Assembly: GCA_009930155.1 (NCBI GenBank)
Contig: RZYX01000094.1
Span: forward strand, 1 to 6,906
Source of the DNA: Clostridia bacterium
GTDB lineage: Bacteria; Bacillota_A; Clostridia; Oscillospirales; Acutalibacteraceae
Direction of reading: 5' to 3'
Length of the DNA: 6,906 bases
The notes beneath the pieces are model-generated. The model ran no database searches. It was not told the DNA's origin and worked only from the letters and a program-made list of their open reading frames with translations. Below, piece after piece: positions 1 to 6,906 of the stretch. A program made the position numbers and the translations under genes. The first letter of the stretch is position 1, and the number at the start of each line of letters is the position of its first letter.

Positions 1-348
1 CCCCAATATTACACCATTATCCTGTGTATCAAGCCAGCTTTGCTGTTTTTGACGCTGGTGAAAACTACGAATATTTTCTGCCGAATTGTTAAGTGCACGA
101 ATAAAATCCTTGTCGCACTTCTCAACAGAACTATTAATTTCCTCACGAGATACTTCTATTTGCTGTGGTGCTTTACCGTCAAACTGTATTGTATACTCAC
201 GAACAGCTTCGTCACCATTTATGCGAACATTATCAATAATATCGCTAACTGTGGCATTTACCTTGCGGTCGATTTCACCACTGCGAAGTTTAAGTTTCTT
301 TATCAATTCAATTTCTGAGATCCCATTTGCCTTTGTTATTTGTAACAT
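1..348 (-). CDS. hisD: Histidinol dehydrogenase, 3' end cut by window edge
   Basis: HisD is a zinc-dependent NAD enzyme that oxidises histidinol through histidinal to histidine, the last two steps of the pathway. The first 116 codons are visible and run in frame to base 1. They read MLQITKANG..., with the N-terminal helical segment typical of the family: VSDIIDNVRINGDEAVREYT, FDGKAP, IRSFHQRQ and finally NGVILG, which in known HisD leads into the conserved proline/glycine-rich block. The catalytic and zinc residues lie further on, outside the window. The ATG at 348 follows AAAGGAGG (356-363) by 7 nt. The gene starts 13 bp inside hisG, so translational coupling is likely. It is part of the hisZ-hisG-hisD transcript from the promoter at 2290-2318. 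Confidence 0.94.
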   Translation of the reverse strand, partial: MLQITKANGISEIELIKKLKLRSGEIDRKVNATVSDIIDNVRINGDEAVREYTIQFDGKAPQQIEVSREEINSSVEKCDKDFIRALNNSAENIRSFHQRQKQQSWLDTQDNGVILG

Positions 349-977
349 ATTTCTGCCTCCTTTGCGACCTCTATCTCGTTAAGAAAGTTTTCTATCTCTT
401 CTTTTCTAAGCTTCATACTTGCCATATTAACTATAACTCTTGCGGAAATTGGCATAATATCATCAATTACCTCAAGCCCATTTTCTTTAAGTGTTGCTCC
501 CGTTTCAACTATATCTACTATTGCATCTGAAAGCTCTAGCAAAGGAGCAAGCTCAACAGAGCCTTCTATTTTAATTATCCTTACATCCATACCCTTGCCT
601 TCAAAATACTTTCTTGCAATATTTGGATATTTTGTTGCTATACATTTTACATTGTATCCGCTCCAAAAATCTGCATCAACCTTTGTTGCGAGTGCAAACT
701 TACATTTGCCAAATCCCAAGTCAGTAACTTCATAAAAGCTTCTATCATTCTCTGCTATAGTATCCTTACCAACTATTCCAATATCACAAACGCCATGTTC
801 AACATAAGTTAAAACATCTGCCGCCTTTGCAAGAACAACTTCATATTTGCCAACAGGAAGAACAAGTCTGCGTCCCTTGTTTATAAGCTCCGAGCAATCT
901 AGCTCCATCTGCTCAAACAACTTTATACTGTTTTTTTCAAGCCTACCTTTGGTTAGTGCTATTCGTATTGGTCGCAT
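336..977 (-). CDS. hisG: ATP phosphoribosyltransferase catalytic subunit, short form
   Basis: HisG catalyses the first committed step of histidine synthesis: ATP plus PRPP gives N1-(5-phosphoribosyl)-ATP. At 213 residues it is the short form, which lacks the C-terminal ACT-like regulatory domain and needs HisZ. It shows the N-terminal IRIALTKGRL (4-13), CDIGIVGKD (64-72) and the PRPP-binding signature region ELAPLLELSDAIVDIVETGATL (142-163). In that signature the usual Gly is Glu148 (ELAPLLELS in place of ELAPLLGLS). The start ATG at 977 is supported by AGGAGG (985-990), 7 nt upstream, which begins at the last base of the hisZ stop. The gene lies 12 bp after hisZ and overlaps hisD by 13 bp, consistent with coordinated production of HisZ, HisG and HisD. 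Confidence 0.97.
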   Translation of the reverse strand: MRPIRIALTKGRLEKNSIKLFEQMELDCSELINKGRRLVLPVGKYEVVLAKAADVLTYVEHGVCDIGIVGKDTIAENDRSFYEVTDLGFGKCKFALATKVDADFWSGYNVKCIATKYPNIARKYFEGKGMDVRIIKIEGSVELAPLLELSDAIVDIVETGATLKENGLEVIDDIMPISARVIVNMASMKLRKEEIENFLNEIEVAKEAEICYK

Positions 978-989
978 ATTTTGCCCTCC

Positions 990-2189
990 TCATATTTTAC
1001 TTTCTGTTATTTTATCTGCTGTTACAAGCACAAAACGATTTATGCCCTTTTCAACTGCATATTTATATGACTGCTGTGCTGTTTCAAACACGCTATTTTC
1101 ACATATAAAGCCTTTTTCTGTAAGCTCTGTTATATATTTTAGTGCCTTTATCTCGCATTCATCTTCTCCAAAAACAAGCACATCGGCAGGCTTTGGTGGC
1201 CTTACCTCTCCCCTAGACAGCATTGTATTCGCAAGTGCATCAACTTCAACGCCAAACCCTATTGCAGGGAGTGAATTGCCAAACTCACCTAAAAGCATAT
1301 CATAACGACCACCCGTAAGAACGGTTATTCCCGAGCCTTCAATATATCCTCTAAAAACTACGCCTGTGTAGTAATTGCTTCTGTGAACCAAACCCAAGTC
1401 AATATTAACTTTATTACCAAGGCCCAAATTTTCAAGGCGACTATAAACACTGCGAAGATAGTCAATTGACTTTTGTGCGCCCTCACTGTTACAAAGCTGT
1501 GCGGCTGCATCCAAAACCTCTACCCCACCAAAAAGCCTTGGCAACATCTTTATAGCTTTCGTTGTTTGGCTACTTTCAAGATTGTCAAGCACATCATTAA
1601 GAGCAGCGTAATTCTTTGCCTCTATAAGTGCACTTATTTTCTCTCTTGTTTCATCGTCTGTATTAAGGCTTTCAGAAAGCGCCTTAAAAAAGCCTGCATG
1701 ACCTATTTCTATTCTATAATCATTTGCACCGCACTCATCAAGTGCATCAACAGCCATTGTTATTATTTCCAAATCTGCTCTTATACCTTTTGCTCCAATA
1801 AGCTCAATGCCACTTTGTGCCGCTTCATCATTAAAACCTGTAAGTGATGGACTTTGTCTAAATACCTTTTGTGTGTAGTAAAGACGAAGTGGAAGCTGCA
1901 TATCTTTTAATCGTGTTGCCGCAACACGGGCAATTGGCAATGTGTTATCAGGCCTTAAAACCATTAGTCTACCCTGCGAATCTATAAGCTTATACATCAT
2001 TTCAGGCAAAATGCCTGCACTATCTCTATCATAAACATCAAAGAATTCAATACTTGGAGTGATTATTCTGTTGTATCCTCTGGACTTAAATAACGCTGCA
2101 AGGCGTGATTCCACAATGCGTCTTGCACTGCACTCTTCAAAAAGCAAGTCCCTTGTGCCTTCAGGCGTTACCTTTGCATACCTTTTCAT
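990..2189 (-). CDS. hisZ: ATP phosphoribosyltransferase regulatory subunit HisZ
   Basis: HisZ is a histidyl-tRNA-synthetase paralogue that does not charge tRNA. It binds short-form HisG in a hetero-octamer, activates it and carries feedback sensing by histidine. From the ATG at 2189 it has 399 residues, close to the roughly 390 of Bacillus HisZ. The class II synthetase core is visible: TPEGTRDLL (8-16), the motif 2 region LRLYYTQKVFRQSPS (101-115), QSGIELIG (125-132), SNYYTGVVF (271-279) and TGGRYD (292-297). Synthetase-specific residues are missing. The catalytic Arg of the HisRS RGLDYYTG motif is replaced within VHRSNYYTG, and motif 3, normally ending in E-R, reads IGFGVEVDAL (310-319). These losses, plus hisG directly downstream, argue against hisS. 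The C-terminal part (about 335-399) is small and diverged. The stop TGA overlaps the hisG Shine-Dalgarno, so translation of the two partners is probably coupled. Confidence 0.94.
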   Translation of the reverse strand: MKRYAKVTPEGTRDLLFEECSARRIVESRLAALFKSRGYNRIITPSIEFFDVYDRDSAGILPEMMYKLIDSQGRLMVLRPDNTLPIARVAATRLKDMQLPLRLYYTQKVFRQSPSLTGFNDEAAQSGIELIGAKGIRADLEIITMAVDALDECGANDYRIEIGHAGFFKALSESLNTDDETREKISALIEAKNYAALNDVLDNLESSQTTKAIKMLPRLFGGVEVLDAAAQLCNSEGAQKSIDYLRSVYSRLENLGLGNKVNIDLGLVHRSNYYTGVVFRGYIEGSGITVLTGGRYDMLLGEFGNSLPAIGFGVEVDALANTMLSRGEVRPPKPADVLVFGEDECEIKALKYITELTEKGFICENSVFETAQQSYKYAVEKGINRFVLVTADKITESKI

Positions 2190-2195
2190 AATAAT

Positions 2196-2202
2196 CCTCC
2201 TT
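2196..2202 (-). promoter_or_regulatory. Ribosome binding site that fixes the hisZ start
   Basis: A perfect AAGGAGG lies 6 nt before the ATG at 2187-2189. It decides the start: the reading frame stays open to 2252, but that extension has no ribosome binding site. It would add 21 AT-encoded residues (MCHNFKFKIF...) unlike HisZ, and would begin inside the leader hairpin. Confidence 0.93.
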
Positions 2203-2243
2203 GATTTATTAAAAAATATTATAAATATCTTAAACTTAAAATT

Positions 2244-2271
2244 ATGGCACATTGTATAAACAATGCGCCAT
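2244..2271 (-). promoter_or_regulatory. 12-bp stem-loop in the hisZ leader
   Basis: The arms ATGGCGCATTGT and ACAATGTGCCAT pair over 12 bp with a single G-U and a 4-nt TTAT loop. The stem begins about 12 nt after the predicted transcription start and ends 41 nt before the Shine-Dalgarno region. The downstream tail is AATTTTAAGTTTA, a weak and interrupted U-run. It could be a poor terminator for polC read-through, part of an attenuator, or a 5' stabilising hairpin of the his mRNA. The leader is too short for a full T-box riboswitch and shows no T-box bulge sequence on this strand. The stem itself is certain; its role is not. Confidence 0.6.
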
Positions 2272-2289
2272 TTGCTTTAGCGTGGTACT

Positions 2290-2318
2290 ATGATATCACA
2301 ATGAATGCATCAAGTCAA
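2290..2318 (-). promoter_or_regulatory. Sigma-A promoter of the his operon
   Basis: Reading the minus strand, TTGACT (2313-2318) is followed after exactly 17 bp by TATCAT (2290-2295). A TG one base upstream of the -10 box (2297-2298) adds an extended -10 element. Transcription should begin near 2282-2284, giving a leader of about 94 nt before the hisZ ATG. The -35 box starts only 8 bp past the polC stop codon. It therefore gives the his genes their own promoter independent of ispG-polC. The -10 region contains the 8-bp palindrome TGATATCA, and the start-site region contains the weak dyad TAGTACCACGCTA. Either could be part of an operator, but neither is convincing alone. Confidence 0.85.
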
Positions 2319-2326
2319 TACCTGTT

Positions 2327-5300
2327 TTAAAAAAGGCTCATCTGGCTGCTCTTTGGTATACCTTCAAGTGCCCCAGCCTCTTCAAGTGATGCTGTTACAC
2401 TGCTTGATATTCCCGCTCTTCTTTGCAAATCATCAACAGAGATATATACACCCTCTCCATCATCCTTTGCTGCTGCAAGAAGTCGAGCCGCATTTTCTCC
2501 AAGACCTTTAATAGATGAAAATGCAAGTCTAATTTTACCATCCTCTATCTTATAAACAGAAGCATCGGACTTGTAAAGGTCAATGCCAAGAAACTCTATT
2601 CCTCGTGCCAACATTTCGTTAACAACCTGAAGGCTTGTAAACTCTGACTGTTCTTTAGCCGTTGCTTCTTTTCCCTTAGCTACAATCGACCTCATTTTTG
2701 ACACAACATAATCCTTACCCGACACAATCGAAGCTGCATCCAAATCACCACCACGAACAGTAAGAAATGCAGCATAATACTCAAGCGGTTTATAAATCTT
2801 ATACCAACCCAAACGAAGTGCAGCACTAACATATGCTGCTGCGTGTGCCTTTGGAAACATATATTTAATCTTCATACATGATTCAATATACCAATCAGGA
2901 ACTCCATGCTCCCTCATAGCTTTTTTATGTTCATCAGTAAGCAATTTTGTTGCTTTACCCTTACGCACAATTTCCATTATTTTAAACGCCATGCTTGGGT
3001 CAACGCCCTTGTGCATAAGATAAACCATTATACTATCTCTTGTTCCAATAACATTTGAAATGGTGCAAGTCTTATTTTTAATAAGCTCCTGAGCATTTCC
3101 AATCCAAACATCAGTGCCATGCGACAATCCTGAAATTTGAATAAGGTCCGAAAAATTCTTTGGCTGTGATTCCAAAAGCATCTGACGAACAAATGGTGTT
3201 CCCATTTCTGGCATTGACAGCGTTCCAGTGTCACAATCAATTTCTTCGCAAGTTACGCCAAGCGGCTCTGGGCTCGTAAACAGCTCTATTATCTTTGGGT
3301 CACATATATCAACATCCATAACCTTAACGCCCGTATAGTCCTCTAAATACTTATAAAGGGTGGGAACATCGTGCCCTAAATTATCAAGCTTCAAAATCGT
3401 GTCATGTAGTGCATGGAAGTCAAAGTGTGTTGTCATCATTCCTTTTTCAGCATCATCCGCAGGAAACTGAACAGCGGTAAAATCCTCTGCCTCATAATCG
3501 TTTGGAACAATAACCATTCCGCCAGGGTGCTGGCCTGTTGTTCTCTTTACTCCTGTGCAACCAGCTGTTAGCCTCTCAACCTCTGCATTTGTAACGGTTT
3601 TTCCCCTTGAGTCTAAATATTTCTTTACAAAACCAAACGCTGTTTTGTCTGCAACTGTAGAGACAGTACCCGCCTTAAAAACATGGGACTTGCCAAACAG
3701 TTCAACCGTGTACTGATGTGCTCTGGACTGATATTCGCCAGAAAAGTTAAGATCGATATCAGGCGCTTTATCTCCATCAAATCCCAAGAAAGTCTCAAAA
3801 GGTATATCATGTCCATCTCTAAGCATTGCTGTACCACAATGCGGACAATTCTTCGGCTCTAAATCATATCCAGAACCAACCTCTCCTTTAAGGAAAAATT
3901 CTGTATGCAAGCAATTTGCGCATCTATAATGAGGTGAAAGAGGATTAACCTCTGATATTCCTGCTGCATTGGCAACAAACGATGAGCCAACCGAGCCACG
4001 AGAGCCAACAAGATAACCGTTGTCCTCTGAATTTTTAACAAGCTTTTGCGCAATTATGTACAAAACGGCAAATCCATTTTTTATGATTGATGAAAGCTCT
4101 TTCTCAAGCCTGTCTGCAACATAGTCTGGAACAGGGTCACCATAAAGTTTTTTTGTACGCTCCCAGCATATTTCACGCAGTTCATCTTCCGCCCCATCAA
4201 TACTAGGAGGAAAGTTGCCCTTTGGAATTGGCCTTACCTCTTCTACCATATCTGCAATTTTGTTTGGATTTTCAACAACCACTTCAAAAGCTGTTTGCTC
4301 TCCCAGATATGCAAACTCATCAAGCATCTCCTGAGTAGTTCTAAAATACAGCGGTGCCTGCTCGTCTGCATCTGCGAAGCCCTGCCCCGCCATCAAAATC
4401 GCTCTAAAGATAGAATCTCTCTCATCCATAAAGTGAACATCTCCCGTTGCAACAACGAGCTTGTTCTGCTTATCTGCAATAGATATTATCTTACGGTTGA
4501 TATTTTCCAGCTGACTCATGCTAGAAACTGTTCCGTTACGAAGAAGAAATGCGTTGTTCCCGTTTGGCTGAATCTCTAAATAGTCGTAGAATGAAGCTAT
4601 TTCCATTATTCTTTCTTCACTCTCGCCGTTCATAATCGCTCTGTAAAGCTCTCCTGCTTCACAGGCACTTCCTATGATTAATCCTTCACGATGTTTTAAA
4701 AGTTCACTTTTCAAGGTAATTGGTCGCCTATAAAAGTTTTTTGTGTGTGCTGTTGACACAAGTTTATATAAATTTTTTAGCCCAACCGTGTTTTTAACAA
4801 GTATTATCTGGTGATATGATTTTAGTTTCTTTGCCTTCATCATCACTGCAAGTGAGCTTTCAGAAAAGTCAATATCTGTATCGTCTACAAAATATGCCTC
4901 AACACCATAAACAATCTTAATACCAAGCTGTTCGCTTGTATTCATCGCCTCTGGATATGATTGCAATACTCCATGGTCAGTTATAGCGACTGCTGTATGA
5001 CCATATTCGTGAGCTTTTTTAACAAGCTTTCCAACATTCGCCATTCCATCCATTGCAGACATATTAGAATGCATATGTAGTTCTACACGCTTTTGGGGTG
5101 CATCATCTGTCTTTTTTTCTTTTTTAACTTTTGATATCGCCTTTGCCTCTAATATATATTCTTTTTTATAACTGTCATATATTACCTTACCTCTGACAAT
5201 AACTGTTATTCCATTTGATATTTCTTTTAAAAAGCTTTTTGTATTTTCTGCTCTTTCAAATATTTTCACGCTATACGAACTTGTATAGTCAGTTATATTA

Positions 5301-6067
5301 AAATTAATTATCTTATTTCTGCTATCTCTTGTATCCCTGACATCAAGAGAAAATACATCGCCCCAAACCACAACCATTCCGTCATCATAACTTATGTCGG
5401 CAATTGGTTTTGGTTTCTTTTTAATTGAATCGCCCCAAATCATCTTTTGGGTTTCCAAATACAGTGGCAATCCCTCTATCATCTCATGAGGACGCTCTGA
5501 CTTTTCACCGTCTGACATTTGTTCTTTTTGCGTTTTCGCTATTTTCTCTGCATTTTCTTGCATGTCTTTAAACATCTGTGTATCCGCTGTTAATGTTGTT
5601 TCTCCATCAAATTCAACCTCAAACCGCTTGCCAAATTTTTGGACGATATATTTACAAATAAACTCGTCACAGCCACTTGCCTTTAATATATCTGCTCCGC
5701 CATGTGTTAAGGTTATTATTATTTTGTTATCCTCAGCACGAAATAAAGCATCTTCCAAAAATCCGTTTGATGTTGGTATGTTATTTTTTAATTCTGCAAT
5801 AACAAATGGCATTTGTTCAATTGAAAACTCAACATTTACCTGCTGCAAATCAAAAATTGCAGTAGTGAGCTTTAAAACAGATTTAAGCTCTGCCATTAAA
5901 TCCTCAAGCAGAGCTTCATATGTATTATTATCGTATTGCATCGTAATTTTCAAGTACCGAGCCTGCATGTCCAAATTAGCTTCAAGCACCTTTATGCCAA
6001 ACAGTGAGCTAAACTTTTCTTGGTTTATATAGCTCCCAAACAAATCTCCTATTGTTGTGCAACCCAC
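2327..6067 (-). CDS. polC: DNA polymerase III alpha subunit, PolC type, lacking the inserted DEDD exonuclease domain
   Basis: PolC is the main chromosomal replicase of low-GC Gram-positives. The GTG start at 6067 is the only usable one upstream: an in-frame TAG lies at 6083-6085 and an AGAGGA Shine-Dalgarno sits 9 nt away inside the end of ispG. Domains in order: N-terminal domain 1-~200; OB fold ~225-315; PHP domain ~328-560 starting RVELHMHS; zinc-binding C716/C719 and C741/C744; palm with PDIDLNFSG (D770, D772) and LKLDNLGHD (D895); TTGQHPGG at 843-850; fingers with KYMFPKAHAAAYV; and a C-terminal clamp-binding QMSLF at 1242-1246. The protein has 1246 residues against about 1430-1440 in the family. 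The shortfall matches the DnaQ-like proofreading domain that normally interrupts the PHP domain after GVEA..VDD: here VDD is followed about 22 residues later by YHQIILVKN, the resumption point. No ExoI, ExoII or ExoIII motif is found elsewhere in it. PHP ligands H331, H333, D340, H365, E390, H419, C469, D543 and H545 are all present. Polymerase function looks intact. Confidence 0.97.
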   Translation of the reverse strand: MGCTTIGDLFGSYINQEKFSSLFGIKVLEANLDMQARYLKITMQYDNNTYEALLEDLMAELKSVLKLTTAIFDLQQVNVEFSIEQMPFVIAELKNNIPTSNGFLEDALFRAEDNKIIITLTHGGADILKASGCDEFICKYIVQKFGKRFEVEFDGETTLTADTQMFKDMQENAEKIAKTQKEQMSDGEKSERPHEMIEGLPLYLETQKMIWGDSIKKKPKPIADISYDDGMVVVWGDVFSLDVRDTRDSRNKIINFNITDYTSSYSVKIFERAENTKSFLKEISNGITVIVRGKVIYDSYKKEYILEAKAISKVKKEKKTDDAPQKRVELHMHSNMSAMDGMANVGKLVKKAHEYGHTAVAITDHGVLQSYPEAMNTSEQLGIKIVYGVEAYFVDDTDIDFSESSLAVMMKAKKLKSYHQIILVKNTVGLKNLYKLVSTAHTKNFYRRPITLKSELLKHREGLIIGSACEAGELYRAIMNGESEERIMEIASFYDYLEIQPNGNNAFLLRNGTVSSMSQLENINRKIISIADKQNKLVVATGDVHFMDERDSIFRAILMAGQGFADADEQAPLYFRTTQEMLDEFAYLGEQTAFEVVVENPNKIADMVEEVRPIPKGNFPPSIDGAEDELREICWERTKKLYGDPVPDYVADRLEKELSSIIKNGFAVLYIIAQKLVKNSEDNGYLVGSRGSVGSSFVANAAGISEVNPLSPHYRCANCLHTEFFLKGEVGSGYDLEPKNCPHCGTAMLRDGHDIPFETFLGFDGDKAPDIDLNFSGEYQSRAHQYTVELFGKSHVFKAGTVSTVADKTAFGFVKKYLDSRGKTVTNAEVERLTAGCTGVKRTTGQHPGGMVIVPNDYEAEDFTAVQFPADDAEKGMMTTHFDFHALHDTILKLDNLGHDVPTLYKYLEDYTGVKVMDVDICDPKIIELFTSPEPLGVTCEEIDCDTGTLSMPEMGTPFVRQMLLESQPKNFSDLIQISGLSHGTDVWIGNAQELIKNKTCTISNVIGTRDSIMVYLMHKGVDPSMAFKIMEIVRKGKATKLLTDEHKKAMREHGVPDWYIESCMKIKYMFPKAHAAAYVSAALRLGWYKIYKPLEYYAAFLTVRGGDLDAASIVSGKDYVVSKMRSIVAKGKEATAKEQSEFTSLQVVNEMLARGIEFLGIDLYKSDASVYKIEDGKIRLAFSSIKGLGENAARLLAAAKDDGEGVYISVDDLQRRAGISSSVTASLEEAGALEGIPKSSQMSLF
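4814..4879 (-). other. PHP-domain junction where PolC normally carries its proofreading exonuclease
   Basis: These codons are residues 397-418 of PolC, between GVEAYFVDD (388-396) and HQIILVKNTVGLKN (from 419). As I recall Bacillus subtilis PolC, the same flanking blocks are separated by roughly 200 residues, including the DEDD exonuclease with VVFDVETTGL, HNASFDMGFL and HRAIYDTEA motifs. Here only a short charged linker rich in D, S and K is left. The frame is continuous and flanking conservation resumes at once, so this reads as a clean domain absence, not a frameshift or decayed remnant. I see no direct repeats or mobile-element scar at the site. Confidence 0.88.
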
Positions 6068-6071
6068 TAAA

Positions 6072-6906
6072 CTATATCCTCTCTATCTCACGCATAAGCT
6101 CATCAACCAGCATTTTTTCGTCAACCTTGCGTATTATTTCTCCGTGTTTAAAAATTAAGCCCTCTCCATCTCCACCTGCTATGCCTATATCTGCCTGCCT
6201 TGCTTCCCCAGGGCCATTAACAACGCAGCCCATAACAGCAACTACAATAGGCTTTTTGCAATCACGCAGCCTGTGTTCTACCTCGTTTGCAATTGATATT
6301 AAATCAATTTTTGTTCTGCCACAAGTAGGGCAAGATATGATACGAGGGCAATCAGTTTTTATATCTGCAGCCTTTAAAATATCAAAGCCTGCGTAAACTT
6401 CCTTTACAGGGTTATCCGTTATAGAAACCCTTATAGTATCACCGATACCATCGTTTAAAAGAGACCCTATGCCAATACTAGACTTTATAATGGCCATTCG
6501 CTCTGTGCCAGCCTCAGTAACTCCAAGGTGCAAAGGATAATCGCACTGCTGTGCCACAAGCCTATATGCACTAATCATATTATGAACATTTGAAGATTTT
6601 ATAGAAATTATAATATCTTCAAAATCAAACTTTTCTAAAATTTTAACATGGTTCATTGCACTTTCTGACATTGCTTGTGGTGTTGGTGCTCCATATTTTT
6701 CAATCAATTCTTTTTCTACCGAGCCCGAATTAACACCTATTCTAATTGGTATTCCTTTTTGTGCACAAGCATTTGCAACTGCTTTTACTTTATCATCAGA
6801 ACCTATATTGCCTGGATTAATTCTGATTTTATCTACTCCTGCTGTAGCACATTCCAGTGCAATTTTATAATCAAAATGAATGTCTGCAACAATTGGAACA
6901 GTTACT
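6072..6906 (-). CDS. ispG: 4-hydroxy-3-methylbut-2-en-1-yl diphosphate synthase, 5' end cut by window edge
   Basis: IspG (GcpE) is a cytosolic [4Fe-4S] enzyme of the MEP isoprenoid pathway. It reductively converts 2-C-methyl-erythritol 2,4-cyclodiphosphate to HMBPP. The last 277 codons are visible, in frame from base 6905; roughly 70 N-terminal residues are missing off the edge. The fragment opens with the TIM-barrel hallmarks VADIHFDYKIAL, KIRINPGNIG and IRIGVNSGS. The C-terminal cluster-binding part has CPTC (first Cys codon 6330-6332, second 6321-6323) and GCVVNGPGE (third Cys codon 6225-6227). Known IspG proteins bind the cluster with these three Cys plus the Glu of NGPGE, and all are present. 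The TTG at 6705-6707 is an internal leucine in KELIEKYG, not a start. The gene ends in TAG 4 bp before polC. The short C-terminus fits the compact bacterial form of about 350 residues. Identification is firm; only the start is unseen. Confidence 0.96.
   Translation of the reverse strand, partial: VTVPIVADIHFDYKIALECATAGVDKIRINPGNIGSDDKVKAVANACAQKGIPIRIGVNSGSVEKELIEKYGAPTPQAMSESAMNHVKILEKFDFEDIIISIKSSNVHNMISAYRLVAQQCDYPLHLGVTEAGTERMAIIKSSIGIGSLLNDGIGDTIRVSITDNPVKEVYAGFDILKAADIKTDCPRIISCPTCGRTKIDLISIANEVEHRLRDCKKPIVVAVMGCVVNGPGEARQADIGIAGGDGEGLIFKHGEIIRKVDEKMLVDELMREIERI

Noticed and set aside
847..1305. Plus-strand open frame of 152 codons across hisG-hisZ.
   Set aside because: It is antisense to two well-recognised genes, has no family likeness and a low-complexity Ser/Pro composition. 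It is a shadow frame.
990..2189. Reading hisZ as histidyl-tRNA synthetase (hisS).
   Set aside because: The catalytic Arg of the histidine motif and the E-R ending of class II motif 3 are absent, and short hisG follows directly.
2190..2252. Longer HisZ with 21 extra N-terminal residues.
   Set aside because: The extension has no Shine-Dalgarno and would start in the leader hairpin, while AAGGAGG sits 6 nt before the ATG at 2189 where HisZ homology begins.
2274..2292. Plus-strand GCGTGGTACTAT, resembling the T-box core GGGTGGTACCGCG.
   Set aside because: It is on the strand opposite to all genes here, it departs from the consensus after TAC, and no plus-strand gene or T-box stem follows it.
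5588..5611. FDGETTLT at PolC residues 153-160, resembling the ExoI motif FDVETTGL of the missing exonuclease.
   Set aside because: It lies in the N-terminal domain before the OB fold, not at the exonuclease insertion site. It lacks the downstream IIELAAV context and has no ExoII or ExoIII partners. I take it as a chance likeness.
5562..6032. Plus-strand open frame of 156 codons opposite the PolC N-terminus.
   Set aside because: It is antisense to conserved polC coding sequence, has no recognisable domain and no convincing ribosome binding site.

Overview
This window comes from a low-GC Gram-positive bacterium, most likely an anaerobic Clostridia-class member of the Firmicutes/Bacillota. The evidence is a PolC-type replicative polymerase, a short HisG paired with HisZ, the MEP isoprenoid enzyme IspG directly upstream of polC, AT-rich codon use and strong AAGGAGG-type ribosome binding sites. 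I cannot name the genus from sequence alone.

All five genes lie on the minus strand, so transcription runs from the right edge to the left. In that order they are: ispG (3' part, cut by the right edge), polC (complete), a 137-bp gap, then hisZ, hisG and hisD (5' part, cut by the left edge). ispG and polC are separated by 4 bp and look co-transcribed. The gap after polC holds a very good sigma-A promoter (TTGACT, 17 bp, extended TG-A-TATCAT) and a 12-bp stem-loop in the hisZ leader. hisZ, hisG and hisD are tightly packed, with 12 bp between the first two and a 13-bp overlap between the last two. Each has a strong Shine-Dalgarno sequence, so they form the start of a histidine operon.

The two units have different jobs. 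ispG-polC pairs a late step of isoprenoid precursor synthesis with the chromosomal replicase, an order familiar in Clostridia. hisZ-hisG make the two-subunit ATP phosphoribosyltransferase that opens histidine synthesis, and hisD catalyses the last two oxidations. The remaining his genes are expected beyond the left edge.

The outstanding observation is in polC. It encodes 1246 residues, whereas typical PolC has about 1430-1440. The missing piece is the DnaQ-like (DEDD) 3'-5' proofreading exonuclease that is normally inserted inside the PHP domain. The two halves of the PHP domain are joined by a linker of about 22 residues, the reading frame is intact, and all nine canonical PHP metal-ligand positions are present. 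This looks like a genuine exonuclease-less PolC, and it raises the question of who proofreads for this replicase.
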